Positions 30,449 through 42,039 of a stretch of DNA of 64,000 nt are shown here, in pieces. The notes under the pieces were generated by a model. That model made no database searches, was not told where the DNA came from, and saw nothing but the letters and a program-made list of their open reading frames with translations. Numbering within the stretch: the first letter of the stretch is position 1; every line of letters starts with the position of its first letter. Source of the DNA: Ovis canadensis. Taxonomy: Eukaryota; Chordata; Mammalia; Artiodactyla; Bovidae. A program made the translations under genes and the position numbers. The DNA lies in NCBI RefSeq assembly GCF_042477335.2, contig NC_091251.1:27358501-27422500 (forward strand). Direction: 5' to 3'.

Positions 30449-32077
30449 AATTGGGTTACTTCCACTTTTTGCTTTTTTAAACAATGACTTGACAAACAGC
30501 CTGATACAAAAGTTTGCCAGTGTTTTATTCTAACTAAACGTATGTATTCTACAGACCATTTTTTGTGCTTCAGGAACAGTGCAAATAGTGTTTTGATTAG
30601 GTGAAGTGTTCAGTGAAGAGTAATTTTTGATTTGTTCATTGTCTATACCTTTCTTATTTCTGTTCCTGTAAATCTACCAGATAAGGTTATAAAATGATGG
30701 CAGAGATAGATTATGTCAACATTATATAAATGTTCTGAATCAGAACGTTTGATAAAGTATGAAATAGATTATGAAAATAGAAATAGAGTTTGAGAATATT
30801 TGCTTTAGCTGTATTTTTAATCTCAAAGCAAAGTGTTGCCATAATATAAAATTGGTAGGTGACATTGTTTCGGGGAGGCTGTTAGAGCGAGGAGGTTCCT
30901 TTGGCAGTGAAAACATTTATCCTGTCTTAAAGAACCTTATGGGTTAAATCAGTTAATAAAAGCATGTGAATTGAGTTAAAAATATTACTTGTGCAGTATC
31001 TGAAAAGTACTGCACTGTGGAAGGAGCAGCTAATGAAATTAAAGATATGAAATTGATCAAACTCTAAATTTTGACATGTTAAATTCCGTCCTCACCTAAA
31101 TCTTCAGCATTTATGTAACAAATTGTATCACTAAGATTTTTTGGAGATAGGGATAGAGAAATTTAAAAATATTAAGTTTTCCTTTGCTACAATTTAAGAA
31201 ATAGTGCTAATTATTATGCACTTTTTGCTACTTTTTGCTACAAAGCGTTTGTGACTTTGTGACTACTACTTCCTTTTCCATGTCAAAAATTGTGGAACTC
31301 CTATTGGTTTTGATTCTGTCTACTCTTTGTTTCATGGTAGCACATGAAAAAAACTCCCTAAGTCTCCCCTCCCTTCAGAATTTTCTGGTAAAACTTCATT
31401 CTTAGTCATGAACTTCTGAAATTCATCAAAATGAAGAAATCCTTTTTTCCTTTTCTGCTTCACCTTAGATCAAGAAACAAAACAAACCCTTTGAACATTA
31501 GCTGGTAACTTTGAAATATAACTTTCTTAGGACTGTTGTACATGTTCCTGTTTTTAGAAACTTCATCTCTTTCTTACCTTTCCTGCTATTCTTCTCTTCT
31601 TTTACTTTCCCCCTTTGGTTGCCCAAAGGTCAGTTTTCCCCAAACACTCCTTTCATCCTGTCACTCCACTGGCTTTTCACTGAAAACAGAATAAAGTTTT
31701 AGCTCTCAGTTTGGTATTCAAGATTTTCTAGGCTGACCGCAGTACATTTTGTGTGCATGTTTTGCCTCCTCCACTGTGTAGCAAAAGTGTTTTACTTAAA
31801 GCTGGAGCTAGTTTGCGTTTTTGTTGTTGACCAGTGTTCTGCTTCGTATGCCACTCCATTTTCCCTTATTCCTACCCTGTGGACACGGACACAGTAGGTG
31901 CCTAAGATATATTTGTCAAATTGCATTCAAGATTTGTTTCTGTTAGTGAGGGGGCAGATGCATATATTTATATAACAGTCTTAATTAAGTTGTCAGTGTT
32001 CTGAGATAGGGTCATATTGTCACACTTTTTTTCATGGCTGCTTCGTAGATGAATCCAGAATAATTTATGAAGACTGT
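30449..32077. other. Intron 1, mostly unrecognised
   Basis: AT-rich intronic DNA. A 13-bp motif, CACTTTTTGCTAC, is directly repeated at about 31219-31241 (two tandem CTTTTTGCTA units). About 31860-31925 could be an L2 3' remnant (ACAGTAGGTGCCTAAG, ATATTTGTCAAATT). No gene is recognised. Confidence 0.4.
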
Positions 32078-32079
32078 TT

Positions 32080-32582
32080 TCAGTTCAGTTCAGTCACTCA
32101 GCTGTGTCTGACTCTTTGCGACCCCAGGCACTGTAGCACACCAGGCCTCCCTGTCCATCACCAGTTCCCGGAGCCTACTCAAACTCTTCTTGTCCATCAC
32201 TTTGGTGATGCCATTCAACCATCTCATCTTCTGTCATCCCCTTTTCTCCCACCTTCAATCTTTCCAGCATCGGAGTCTTTTCCATTGAGTCGATTCTTTG
32301 CATCAGGTGGCCAAAGTATTGGAATTTCAGTTTCAGCATCAGTCATTCCAGTGAATATTTAGGACTGATCTCCTTTAGGATGGACTGGTTGGATCTCCTT
32401 GCAGTCCAAGGGACTCTCAAGAGTCTTCTCCAACACCACAGTTCAAAAGCGTCAATTCTTCGGCGCTCAGCTTTCTTCACAGTCCAACTCTCACATCCAT
32501 ACATGACCATTGGAAAAACCATAGCCTTGACTAGACAGACCTTTGTTGGTAAAGTAGTGTCTCTGCTTTTTAATATGCTGTC
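32080..32582 (-). mobile_element. BovB 3' fragment, minus strand
   Basis: Reversed BovB 3' end (CAGTTCAGTTCAGTCACTC) through the C-terminal tail to TTTTTAATATGCTGTC. The minus-strand frame 32343-32648 includes GCESWTVKKAERRRIDAFEL. Possible target duplication: GACTGTTTT / GCTGTTTT. It is antisense to PIAS1. Confidence 0.93.
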
Positions 32583-32749
32583 TTGGAAAGCTGTTTTAGA
32601 TTTACCTTTCACATTTCTTGAAGTTATATAGATAATAAATGAATACATTTCTCATTGTCATGATACAGCAGTGAGTAAAATTTTAAGTCCTCATTTTCAC
32701 CCCACCCACCCTTCACCCCTTGTAACCGCTTTGGTATCCTATTTTTTGA

Positions 32750-33400
32750 GGCAGAAACATAAGCTTTATTGAGGTATAATTCACATACCATGCATTTCAT
32801 CCATTTATGTGCACAATTAAATGGTACTTTAATATTAATATATTCACAAAGTTGTGTAACTATTATTGCAACCAATTTCAGGATATTTTCCCCTTCCCCT
32901 TCCAAGAAATCTTGCATTCTTTGGCTATCACCCCTGTTGCCCACAACTCACTCACCCTCAGGCAACTGCTTATCTGCTTTCTGCCCTATAAATTTGCCTA
33001 TATTGAACACTTCATATAAATGGAATCATATGTAGCCGTTTGTGTATTCATTTTTCTGTGTGTGGACATTTAATTGTGTCTGTATAGCATTTGTAATTTA
33101 TTGTATATGTCTAGGTTTGAATCAAATCAGGGACATAGAACTCAGTATTTATTAAATGAATGTACATACATTGCTGTACATAATCTTATTATACATAGTA
33201 TCCTTTGACTTGCCTTTTTCACTTAACAGTATACTATGTTGAAGCTCTTTCCACTGCATGTTCCAAAGTGAGAATGTTTCTCTCTTTTTTACAGTGCAGA
33301 TATTTCATATGTATATTTGTTGAGGTTTAGCTTGTGCATTTATCAGTGTATATGTCTAAAAATTCTTAACTAGTCTTGATGGTTTTGCTAAATTTTTTTA
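32750..33400 (-). mobile_element. Ancient L1 3' sequence, minus strand
   Basis: AAGCTTTATTGAGGTATAATTC, TGCCTATATTGAACACTTC, ATAAATGGAATCATATG and TTTTTCACTTAACAG are the classic antisense old-L1 3' motifs. No coding potential. Confidence 0.75.
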
Positions 33401-33959
33401 ATAGTTGACAGTGTTTAATGTAACTCCAGTTAAGTTATATTTGAGGTTCCCATAAAAATAGGAATGAAAACTGTAGCAGGTAAGGGTTGTTTGGCTTGAG
33501 GAGAAATGGAATGTAGGCTCTTTATGGCGTGCTAGCAGTACACAGCCAAAGCAATTCATTTTGTATTTGGGTTTTTGAATGTGAGCAAGCCTGTTTTTAG
33601 CTTCATGGCATACTGCTTAAAATAGAATTTAAACATGCTATCTTATGCTTTATGATGAATTTTAAGACTTTTTCTTGTAGCCACGTAAGTGTAATCTAAA
33701 AAAATAAGATCTGAAATATTTCAGGGTAAATATTTTTCTCATATATTAAAATTATCAGTCTGGTCTGTGGACTTCTGTGAGTTACCCCCAAAAGGGAATG
33801 TAGAAGCACCTAGCTCAGAGTCTAACATGGTAGGTATTTGGTAATTATTTGTTATTTATTTAGGAAGTATCTGTCATATTCTGTCATTCATTATATGTTT
33901 GAGTTATGACTGTGAATGAAGTGCTAGATACCAGTTGGTTTGAGAATGTTGTTGTGTAC

Positions 33960-34171
33960 TATTAAGTCGCTTCAGTCATGTCGTTGCGACTCTTTGGCCC
34001 ATAGCCTGCCAGGCTCCTTTGTCCATAGGATTCTCCAGGCAAGAATACTGGAGTGGATTGTTATGCCCTCCTCCTCCAGAGGATCTTCCCAACCCAGGGA
34101 CTGAACTTTTGTCTCTTACGTCTGCTGCACTGGCAGGCAGGTTCTTTACCACTAGCACCCCCTGGGAAGCC
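33960..34171 (-). mobile_element. Bov-tA SINE, minus strand
   Basis: Reversed Bov-tA from TTAAGTCGCTTCAGTCATG to CCTGGGAAGCCC. The tRNA-like head has an insertion relative to neighbours (TACGTCTGCTGCACTGGCAG). Confidence 0.92.
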
Positions 34172-34369
34172 CATTACCGTGTAAACACCCTTACAGAGGG
34201 ATATGTACCAAAAATATTTGTTAATCACCCAAAAGTGCATCAGCTATTACAGTGGTTCTCAAAGTCTGTTTCCCAGACCTCTGTTAGTTCTCCAGACTCT
34301 TTCTGGGGATCCTCCAGGTCAAAACTTTTCTCAGTAAAAGTAAGGCATTATTTGCTATATTGAAAATGG

Positions 34370-34572
34370 TAGTCATTCCGTCATGTCCGACTCTTTGTGA
34401 CCCCATGGATTGTAGCCTGCCAGGCTTCTCTGTCCATGGGGATTCTCCAGGTAAGAATACTGGAGTGGGTAGTCATTCCCTTCTCCGGGGGATCTTCTTG
34501 ACCCAAGGATTGAACCCAGGTCTCCTACATTGCAGGAAGATTCTTTACCATCTGAGACATCAGGGAAGCCCA
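34370..34572 (-). mobile_element. Bov-tA SINE, minus strand, in the hAT fossil
   Basis: Reversed Bov-tA from CATTCCGTCATGTCCGAC to ATCAGGGAAGCCC. Its 66-codon antisense frame is a SINE translation. Confidence 0.92.
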
Positions 34573-35377
34573 TTAGCTACACTGACGTTTGCATAATCAG
34601 TGGTGGGTAAAATTGCGTGAATTAAGGCAGTAGTATTAAACTGTACTAGTTTGGGACATCATCATGTACTTGGAATTAAGATGATGAAGCAGTAAAACTT
34701 AATTTTATTATGTCTCAATCCTTGAGCACATTTTAAAGTATATTTTGTGTGATGAAAGTCCTGTAAACCACTTATACTAAACACCAAATCTGGTGGTTAA
34801 TTCAAGAAAAAGAACTAGTACAGTTGTTTGAGATGCATGCTGAACTAGCTGCTTTTTAAATGGGATACCGTTTTATTTGAAAGAATGGTTGACAAAGTAC
34901 AAAGACTTGGGTATTTGGCAGACATTTTCTCAAAACTAAATCAAGCGAGTTTGCATCACAAGACACACTAACAGTATTTGTTGCTAATGATAAAATTCTG
35001 GCTCTCAAGTGAAAATAGAATTTTGGAAGACTTGTGTTTAGCACTTTGAACTTGATAGTTTCCCAATACTTGACTTTTTTGGGGGGATAAAGATCAGTGG
35101 TGCTATTAATGAATGTCATATAGCGAAGTTGTATAGTAAAAGGGTCAAAATCAACATTGGCAGGACTCTCAACTATTATTTTCTAAATAATCAATGCATG
35201 GTATTACAAAATGGTAAAATGATCCATTGGAAATGTAAGATAGATCAATGGATTTCAGTACATAAGAGTAGGAAGTGTTCATTGATTCACATTCCATATT
35301 GGAGCAGCCTTTAAGAAACTGCCACTTGTTGAGTTTTGGTGAAGGATGAAAGAATATCCATATCTGGGGAAAAAAAA

Positions 35378-35577
35378 GTCACTTTGTCGTACCCCACTCT
35401 TTGCAACCCCATGGACTGTAGCCTGCCAGGTTTCTCTGTCCATGGAATTTTTCAATCACAAATACTGGAGTGGGTTGCCATTTCCTGCACCAGAGGATCT
35501 TCTGAAGCCAGGAATCAAACCCAGGTCTCCCGCATTGCAGGCAGGTTCTTTACTGTTTCAGCTACCAGGGAAGCCCC
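35378..35577 (-). mobile_element. Bov-tA SINE, minus strand, in the hAT fossil
   Basis: Reversed Bov-tA, somewhat diverged, from AGTCACTTTGTCGTACC to CTACCAGGGAAGCCCC. It follows an A run at 35370-35377. Confidence 0.9.
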
Positions 35578-35859
35578 AGTTACCTGGGAGAGCTATTGAA
35601 ATATTGCATCTTTTCTCACTACATATCTGCATGTGGCTGAATTTTCTTCATGTACTCTAGTCAGAACAACCTAATGTAGATTGGATGTGAAAGTGGATAT
35701 GAAAATGAATCTCTTTATTAAACCAAACGTTAAAGAGCTTTGCAAAAATGTCAAGTAAAGACTATTTTTGCTATTTTTGTTTTTGAATAGTTTAATATTT
35801 TGATTTAATAAGCAATGTATTTTGAATGACAATGAATCTTTCAAAATTTTCCGTTTTAA

Positions 35860-36040
35860 TTTGTTTTTCTTTAAAAGTTTTAAGTTATGGTAATATATGT
35901 ATAACTTGAATTTACTTATCCACTTTTAAGTGTATACAGTTTAAAACTATTAAATATATTTACATTGTTATGCAACCAATATCCAGAACATTTTATAAAA
36001 CTAAAATTATCTCCATTAAACAACAATTCCAGTTTTAACT
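35860..36040 (-). mobile_element. Ancient L1 3' fragment, minus strand
   Basis: TTTAAGTGTATACAGTTTAAAAC, TGCAACCAATATCCAGAAC and AAAATTATCTCC correspond to the reverse of the old-L1 3' end also seen at 32750. Confidence 0.6.
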
Positions 36041-36344
36041 TCTAATACAGTAAACATGAATAGATTTAATCAGCAAAGTATTTTTTGGAGGGGGGAATCC
36101 TCTATTTCCAAGACTATTAAAAAACCCAGAGAGTCAAAACTTTTGAGACCCTGAACACTCTTCTGTAAGATACACAGTGTAGCTTAAAATGGGAATATCA
36201 TTCTCATCTTCTTATCCATGGTATTTTTTATAATTTAAAAGAAAAAAGTTTTACTTATAGATAACAGTGATCCATTTTCAAGGCCAGTTTGCTAAGCAAA
36301 GCTGTTTAATTGTATCCTGTGTCTCTGTAGTAAAAATGCTAAGC

Positions 36345-36500
36345 AGTAATGGTTTCCATTGCATTGATTGGCATCACCGACTCAATGGATGTGAGTTTGA
36401 GTAGGCTCCGGGAGTTGGTGATGGACAGGGAAGGCTGGCATGCTGCAGTCCATGGAGTGGCAAAGAGTCGGATACGACTGAGCAACTGAACTGAACTGAA
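36345..36500 (+). mobile_element. BovB 3'-terminal fragment, plus strand
   Basis: GGCATCACCGACTCAATGG to GACTGAGCAACTGAACTG, the last about 150 bp of BovB in sense. The upstream 36060-36340 stretch holds nothing I recognise. Confidence 0.92.
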
Positions 36501-36696
36501 TAAATGTGCTCTAGTACTTTCAGTCAGTAATGGTGTGGGAATTGCGTGATTTTTTATTTTTTCAAGGTTATGTCTCAACCCTTTATTGCCATTTTTTTTT
36601 TCTATAGTAGGAGATGGAAATAGCTTGAATAGATGAAAAATCCATACAGATGTCCTCTAGCCTAATTTTAATCGATAATTTCCTCTTTAGCAGATC

Positions 36697-36920
36697 TTAT
36701 TAGCTCTTGCATGCATACGTGCTCAGTTGTGTCTGATTCTTTGCAACCTCATGAACTGTAGCCCACCAGGCTCCTCTGTCCATGGGATTTCCCAGGCAAG
36801 AATACTGGAGTGGGTTGCCATTTCCTACTCTAGGGGATCTTCTCAACCCAGGAATGGAACACTCATCACTTTTGCATTCTTTACCATTGTACAACCTGGG
36901 AAGCCCCATTATTAGCTCTT
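36697..36920 (-). mobile_element. Bov-tA SINE with perfect target-site duplication
   Basis: Reversed Bov-tA (36709-36908), starting with a GCATGCATACG tail and ending in CCTGGGAAGCCCC. Exact TTATTAGCTCTT copies lie at 36697-36708 and 36909-36920. Confidence 0.95.
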
Positions 36921-37929
36921 ATCACATATATAGAAGATGGTTGATTTGCATTTGACCTATTTTGTTTTCTCCCTTTCTCTGTTGTATTAAAGTGGGACCT
37001 AAAGATTACAGGACTGAATGCTTTTCACTTTCTACTCTTCTTTAAAGTTGTTTGAAAAACTTCAGCCTCTGTATCTCAAGCATCTTTCTGCAAGATGTCA
37101 AACTAAGATTGGAAAAGGAGGATTTTTGTCACAAAAATTATTTTAATATATGAAGTAAAAATAAAGTAGCATCTTAAAGGTGAAAGATCTTTTCTAAAGT
37201 ATTTTGAATTGATCATAATTAGAGCAAAGAACATGAATTTTGGAATTGCTGTTAATTTGCATTCTTTAGATGGTCAGGCCAGCTATATTTGAGACTATTG
37301 GGAAGGGTGAATGATTGAAATTAATAACCCTTAATTTCATACTACTTTAAAAAAGTTACTTCTTGGTATATGTGGCAAGTATTTTTAAGTTTTTATAAGT
37401 GGCAACTCTGCCACGCCCAATGGAAAGTATATAGGTAAGACTCATTTGTAATTAGTCGTGTTTGTATATAAACTATTAATGTGTTATAATTATTGTGTGG
37501 GTTGAATTTTGCTGCTTACACGTTGATTAGTTGCTTAGATCATGTTTTCTTATAGGCAAACACTGCAGACTGTACTGAGTTATTCTCTGGAAACTGCTGA
37601 TTTTAACAGGTGATTCTGCAAAGTGTGGAGGGTGATACTGGACATTTTGTTTTGCATATAGATTTCAGTTTTCTTTGTAGCTTTGTTAAAAGTGATGATT
37701 TTTTGGTTGTTCCGACATCTGTCATCCTGATTGCATAACCCATTTGAAGAAATGGAGTCTGAAGGTGATGTGTGTCTGTCTGCATATAGTGAGGGTGGTG
37801 GTGAGGATACTGTGAATACTGTTGGAATTCAGGGAGTTTGTCCTCTATTGAAAGTGATTCTGCAAATAAAGTTAATGGGGAAAAGGATATTGATATGAAG
37901 AGCAAGCTCTTATTAATTAGCTATGAGTT
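36921..37929. other. Intron 1, unrecognised sequence
   Basis: No ruminant or older repeat recognised over 1 kb. The antisense 100-codon frame at 37603-37905 (HHHPHYMQTDTHHLQ-like) has no match I know and a composition bias, so I do not call it a gene. Confidence 0.4.
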
Positions 37930-38157
37930 TAGAGTATTTGAAGGGGATTCCCTGGTGACTTAGAGGGTAAAGAATCTGCCTGCAATGTGGGAGACTGGGA
38001 TTCAATCCCTGGAGAAGGAAATGGCACCCCTTTCCAGTATTCTTGCCTGGAAAATCCCATGGGCAGAGGAGCCTGGTGGGCTACAGTCCTTAGGGTCGCA
38101 AAGAGTCAAACATGACTGAGCGACTTCACTTTCAGTTTCTTTATAGAGTATTTGAAG
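37930..38157 (+). mobile_element. Bov-tA SINE with perfect 14-bp target-site duplication
   Basis: Bov-tA (37944-38143) lacking about 30 bp between the head and the GGAGAAGGAAATGGC core. Exact TAGAGTATTTGAAG copies at 37930-37943 and 38144-38157. Confidence 0.95.
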
Positions 38158-39202
38158 AAGTAAGCACACGGGACACACATAATTATACCTCGTTAATATG
38201 AAAATAATTTTTTCATTTTATTTAAAAACTGATCCTTTACTATTTTCCCTTTTATAGTCTTCTATGTCTCGTTAAAAATGTAGTACTGAAGAGAATATTT
38301 TACTTTCTATATAGTTAGGCCTTTTCTTACACTCATTTATTCAGTAAATGTTTGAGTGTATATTGTGTGCATGGTGCCGTGTTAATCATCAGTATACAAA
38401 GATAATTAAGACATAATTCTTGATGGAAAGGAATCAGGATGATGTAGATGGACACATACTATCTCGTGTAAATTGTCTGCTTAAGACGGGCAGTAGAGCC
38501 GTGCATAATTGTTCTCTACCTTTTACTTAACTTTGAATCTCTGCGTTCCTGACATAGTTAAGAAAGTTAATTGTTACTCCTCACCTTTCACATGTGAATG
38601 ATTTTGATGAATAAAAATAGCTTTTTATTTTGAAAAGTTTATGTATACAGGCTTTTAGATTCCTGTGTCTCTTTTGTCCAGCTGTCTGCCCCTGCCCACA
38701 ACCCTTCCTGCCCCATGGTTTTTAAAAAGTATTGTTTTGGCTTTTTTTTTTTTTCCGCCAAACTAAGTTAAAGTAGTCAAAATCTTTAGGAGCAGGAGAA
38801 ATTTAAATAAGCGAACATTGAAATTAATGATTTTACTCAGTTTCTGTTAAATCTTTGACAAATCTTAGCTTTTCAGAAAATTAAACACTTGTTTGATCTG
38901 TTGATTGAAACTCCAGTTTGAAGTATGATATAATTCTGAATAGACACTTTCTCTTCTTTACTCTCATAAGCTAAAGATGATTTCCGTATTGTATGGAGTA
39001 AAGAGTGATTTTCCAGTTCTTGAACCTTTGCAAGTGTCCTGTCTGGAAGTTTTTAGGATCTTTATGATGTGTGCTCAAACTTCATGATATGGAAACTTGG
39101 TGTGGATATTTTTTCATTCATTGTGCTGAAGTACTTGGTGGCGCAGAGCAATTATTGTTCCTTGAGCTTGTGGATGAATTTTTTTTTCTTCCCTTATTCT
39201 TT
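38158..39202. other. Intron 1, mostly unrecognised
   Basis: About 38335-38460 resembles an ancient repeat (CATTTATTCAGTAAATG...). A T15 run is at 38741-38755. No gene is recognised. Confidence 0.4.
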
Positions 39203-39491
39203 ATGCTTCCTTTTTGTTGTTCAGTCACTCAGTCGTGTCCAGCCCTTTGTGACCCCATGGACTGGAGCATGCCAGGCCTCCCTGTCCTTCACCATCTCCT
39301 GGAGTTTACTCTAACTCATGTCCATTGAGTCGGTGATGCCATCCAACCGTCTTGTCCTCTGTCATCCCCTTCTCCTCCTGCTTTCAATCTTGCTAGCCTC
39401 AGGATTTTTTCTAATGAGTCAGCTCTTTGCATCCAGTGGCCAAAGTATTGGATCTTTAGCTTCAGCATCAGTCCTTCCAATGCTTCCTTTT
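39203..39491 (-). mobile_element. BovB 3' fragment, minus strand, with target-site duplication
   Basis: Reversed BovB 3' end (39215-39479), beginning at a GTTGTTCAGTCACTC tail. Exact ATGCTTCCTTTT copies flank it at 39203-39214 and 39480-39491. Confidence 0.94.
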
Positions 39492-40284
39492 AGGGAGGGA
39501 GTATTATAGATATTTGTGTATGGTCACTTTGTATTTAACTGAAAGACATTGTAAACTTGCTGCAAAGCTTATGATACAAAATATTTGACCATTCTTAAAT
39601 ATTTGCTAGTGTTCAATTAGGATTTATATTGAATGTTAATAGGAATTGTGTTCTTTTCTGAGAGAAAGCTAGGTTGCTTTAGAAAAATAAATATGTATGC
39701 AGAATAATATGTATAACTTTGTAGAGCAATGTGTAACTTATAGATGACTAATAAAACAAACACCAAACATAACAGAGTATTCCAAAACTTTGAGGCTTTC
39801 TTTTGTGCAACCACATCCTGTTTCCTCCCCACTTCCTCCATGCAGCTTTATTAATATGTTTTACTTTAAAAATCAAAACTAGTAGTCAAATAATAGTTTT
39901 GTGTATTATTTACTTGTAAGGTTGTTTTTAAGCCATTGCTTCTAATTAAACTATTAATTATATCACAATTTTATAAATTTCTAAATGTGACATAGCATTT
40001 TTTGAAGAGGAGGATTCCACAAGTGGAGAGTAAAGTTTTGGAGACCTCATTTTGAAAATATATGTAACTGTGGCAGATAGTCATGCCCATGGAATCTACT
40101 AATTATGCTCAATGATGTTTGGGGAAGAGAAGGGGGCTTTGGTTAATGGCCACAGTGATCCACACTTGGTTAAGTCTTCAGAAGTGCTTAGATTTATATG
40201 TGTTTGTGGTATAGTTTATGAAGACATTAAATCAGTTATAGGAGAAATCTAGCTTTTTAGTGGACGTGTAAACCGTTCAAGGAT
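39492..40284. other. Intron 1, unrecognised sequence
   Basis: AT-rich. The minus-strand 74-codon frame at 39617-39841 contains a hydrophobic run but nothing that identifies a gene. Confidence 0.35.
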
Positions 40285-40532
40285 AAACCATTAAAGGGTT
40301 TCCTGGGTGGCCCTAGTGGTAGAGAACCCGCCTGCCAGTACAGGAGACGTAAGAGACATGGGTTGGATCTCTGGGTTGGGAAGATCCTCTGGAGAAGGGC
40401 AAGGCAGCTCACTCCAGTACTCTTGCCTGGGAATCCCATGGACAGAGGAGCCTGGCGGGCTACAGTCCACCGGGTCATAAAGAGTCGGACATGACTGAAG
40501 TGATTTAGCATGCACACATGCAAACCATTAAA
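40285..40532 (+). mobile_element. Bov-tA SINE with target-site duplication
   Basis: Bov-tA (40296-40521) with a GGGTTTCCTGGGTGGC head, a short local insertion (ACGTAAGAGAC), and a CATGCACACATGC tail. Exact AAACCATTAAA copies lie at 40285-40295 and 40522-40532. Confidence 0.94.
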
Positions 40533-41065
40533 AGTTATATTTGACTTTTGTCCATTGTTTTGTTTGATACACTTTTAAAAGTCTTATGTAAAGTAAAAAT
40601 AATTATGCCTTTTCTGGGCTATAGATACTCTGTGCTAAGTCTTGAAAATAAACACTCTCTCCTCCCCCTTCCTTCTGCCTGTTTCAAGTTTGGTCTTTCA
40701 TATCACAGTTGCTTACAGCAAGGTTCTTATTTATTCCATCCAAAAAAATGAAGGCTGGTTTATGTGCCAGATACTTAGGTTGGATGCTCAATAGTAGGTT
40801 GGGAATGAAATAGATTCTTTGCCCTCATGAAACTTATATTCTGGTATTCTGGTTATATGGTTATATATGGTTTATATTGTTACATGGTTATATATGGTTT
40901 CCATATATTATATGAAAGATAATTTTGTTCTCCTGCACTTACATGAATCTAAATTTTTATAATTAGCAAAAAATGCTGTTTAATTTTCCAAGTTTTTAAA
41001 AAAATATATATCAAATATACCAAATAACATTGTTAGAGAAAGTCATTGGTTTTATGCAGGCTTCC
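40533..41065. other. Intron 1, with a TTATATGG-rich low-complexity patch
   Basis: At about 40845-40915 the motif GGTTATAT recurs irregularly. The rest is unrecognised. Confidence 0.5.
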
Positions 41066-41071
41066 TAAGTG

Positions 41072-41275
41072 GGCTTCCCTGGCAGCTCAGACAGTAAAGA
41101 ATCTGCCTGCAGTGCAGGAGAATGAGGTTCAGTCCCTGGGTTGGGAAGATCCCTTGGAGAAGGGAATGGTTATGCACTCCAGTATTCTCGCCTGGAGAAT
41201 TCCATGGACAGAGGAGCTTGGTGGGCTGTAATCCAAGGGTCAAAAAGAGTCAGACATGACTGAGTGACTGACATT
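41072..41275 (+). mobile_element. Bov-tA SINE, plus strand
   Basis: GGGCTTCCCTGGCAGCTCAG to GACTGAGTGACTGACATTAG. Flanking GCTTCCTAA (about 41060 and 41284) may be the target duplication. Confidence 0.92.
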
Positions 41276-41904
41276 AGTGCTATGCTTCCTAAAGGTGGTA
41301 TTGGGGGAAGGGAGATAGGAGAGGAGCAAGGGAAAGATATGAAAGTTATCTTTCTGTGGGAAGTTTGCTGGTTACTGGAAAATTTAGTAGGATGCCTATA
41401 CCCGTTGAGATGGATGATTATGAGTGTATTGTCTCATCTCTTTGCCTGTGTGCATGCATTCTTCTGTCGGCCTGAGTTGTAAAGTTAGAGCAAGTAGATT
41501 GTACCAGGCATAGAGTGGGGAAGGGGATTTTGCACAGGAATGTTTAATGCTATACCATGCCCCGCCCCCCCAAAAAAATAAAGGAATCTAAGCTGAAGGG
41601 ATAGAGAGTGATAAACATCACTTAACTGGAGGTCATGATAAAGTTGAGTTGTTGGAGTGAAGGTACTTAAGCACGTAAGAATAGGTGGTAGTTGGAGAGG
41701 GGAGTATTTGAATTGGTAATTTTTGAAGGTGGTACAGGTTTTGGTGCAAAGATCTAAGGTGAGCCATGGAAGTAAGTGTGTGAGGTTGGAGAGTAATGAG
41801 GAAGAGTCAGATACAGCCCAGGGTATTGGTTTGGAGCCAGTGAATGACAGGGATATTATTTTAGAGCTGCATTGTTTAGTTACTTTTTTTCTTTTTTGCT
41901 TTTA

Positions 41905-42036
41905 AAAAATGTTGTTGAAGTATAGTTCATTTATAAATTTCTGCTGTACAGCAAAGTGATTCAGTTATACACACACATATGTGTATGTATGTATATTCTT
42001 TTTCATATTTTTTTTCCATTGTGGTTTATTTATTAT
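41905..42036 (-). mobile_element. Ruminant L1 3' end, minus strand
   Basis: AAATGTTGTTGAAGTATAG, TGCTGTACAGCAAAGTGATTC and (AC)n/(ATGT)n text is the reverse of the L1 3' end also present at 45465. Confidence 0.8.
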
Positions 42037-42039
42037 ATT

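Larger units (their letters stand above)
34245..35780 (+). pseudogene. hAT-type DNA transposon fossil with transposase remnant
   Basis: After removal of two SINEs (34370-34572 and 35378-35577) the remaining text reads as a decayed hAT element. About 35606-35755 (frame read by eye) gives TTYLHVAEFSSCTLV, a stop, then LDVKVDMKMNLFIKPNVKE, which resembles the conserved C-terminal dimerisation region of hAT transposases. Upstream, TTGTTGAGTTTTGG and AATGATCCATTGGAAATG fit the same protein family. The start near AGTGGTTCTCAAAGTC is typical of Charlie-like ends. Multiple stops and shifts show it is long dead. Family assignment is by motif only. Confidence 0.6.

Noticed and set aside
37603..37905. 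His-rich 100-residue antisense open frame
   Set aside because: Low-complexity composition, no known domain, no promoter or splice evidence; chance is the simplest reading.
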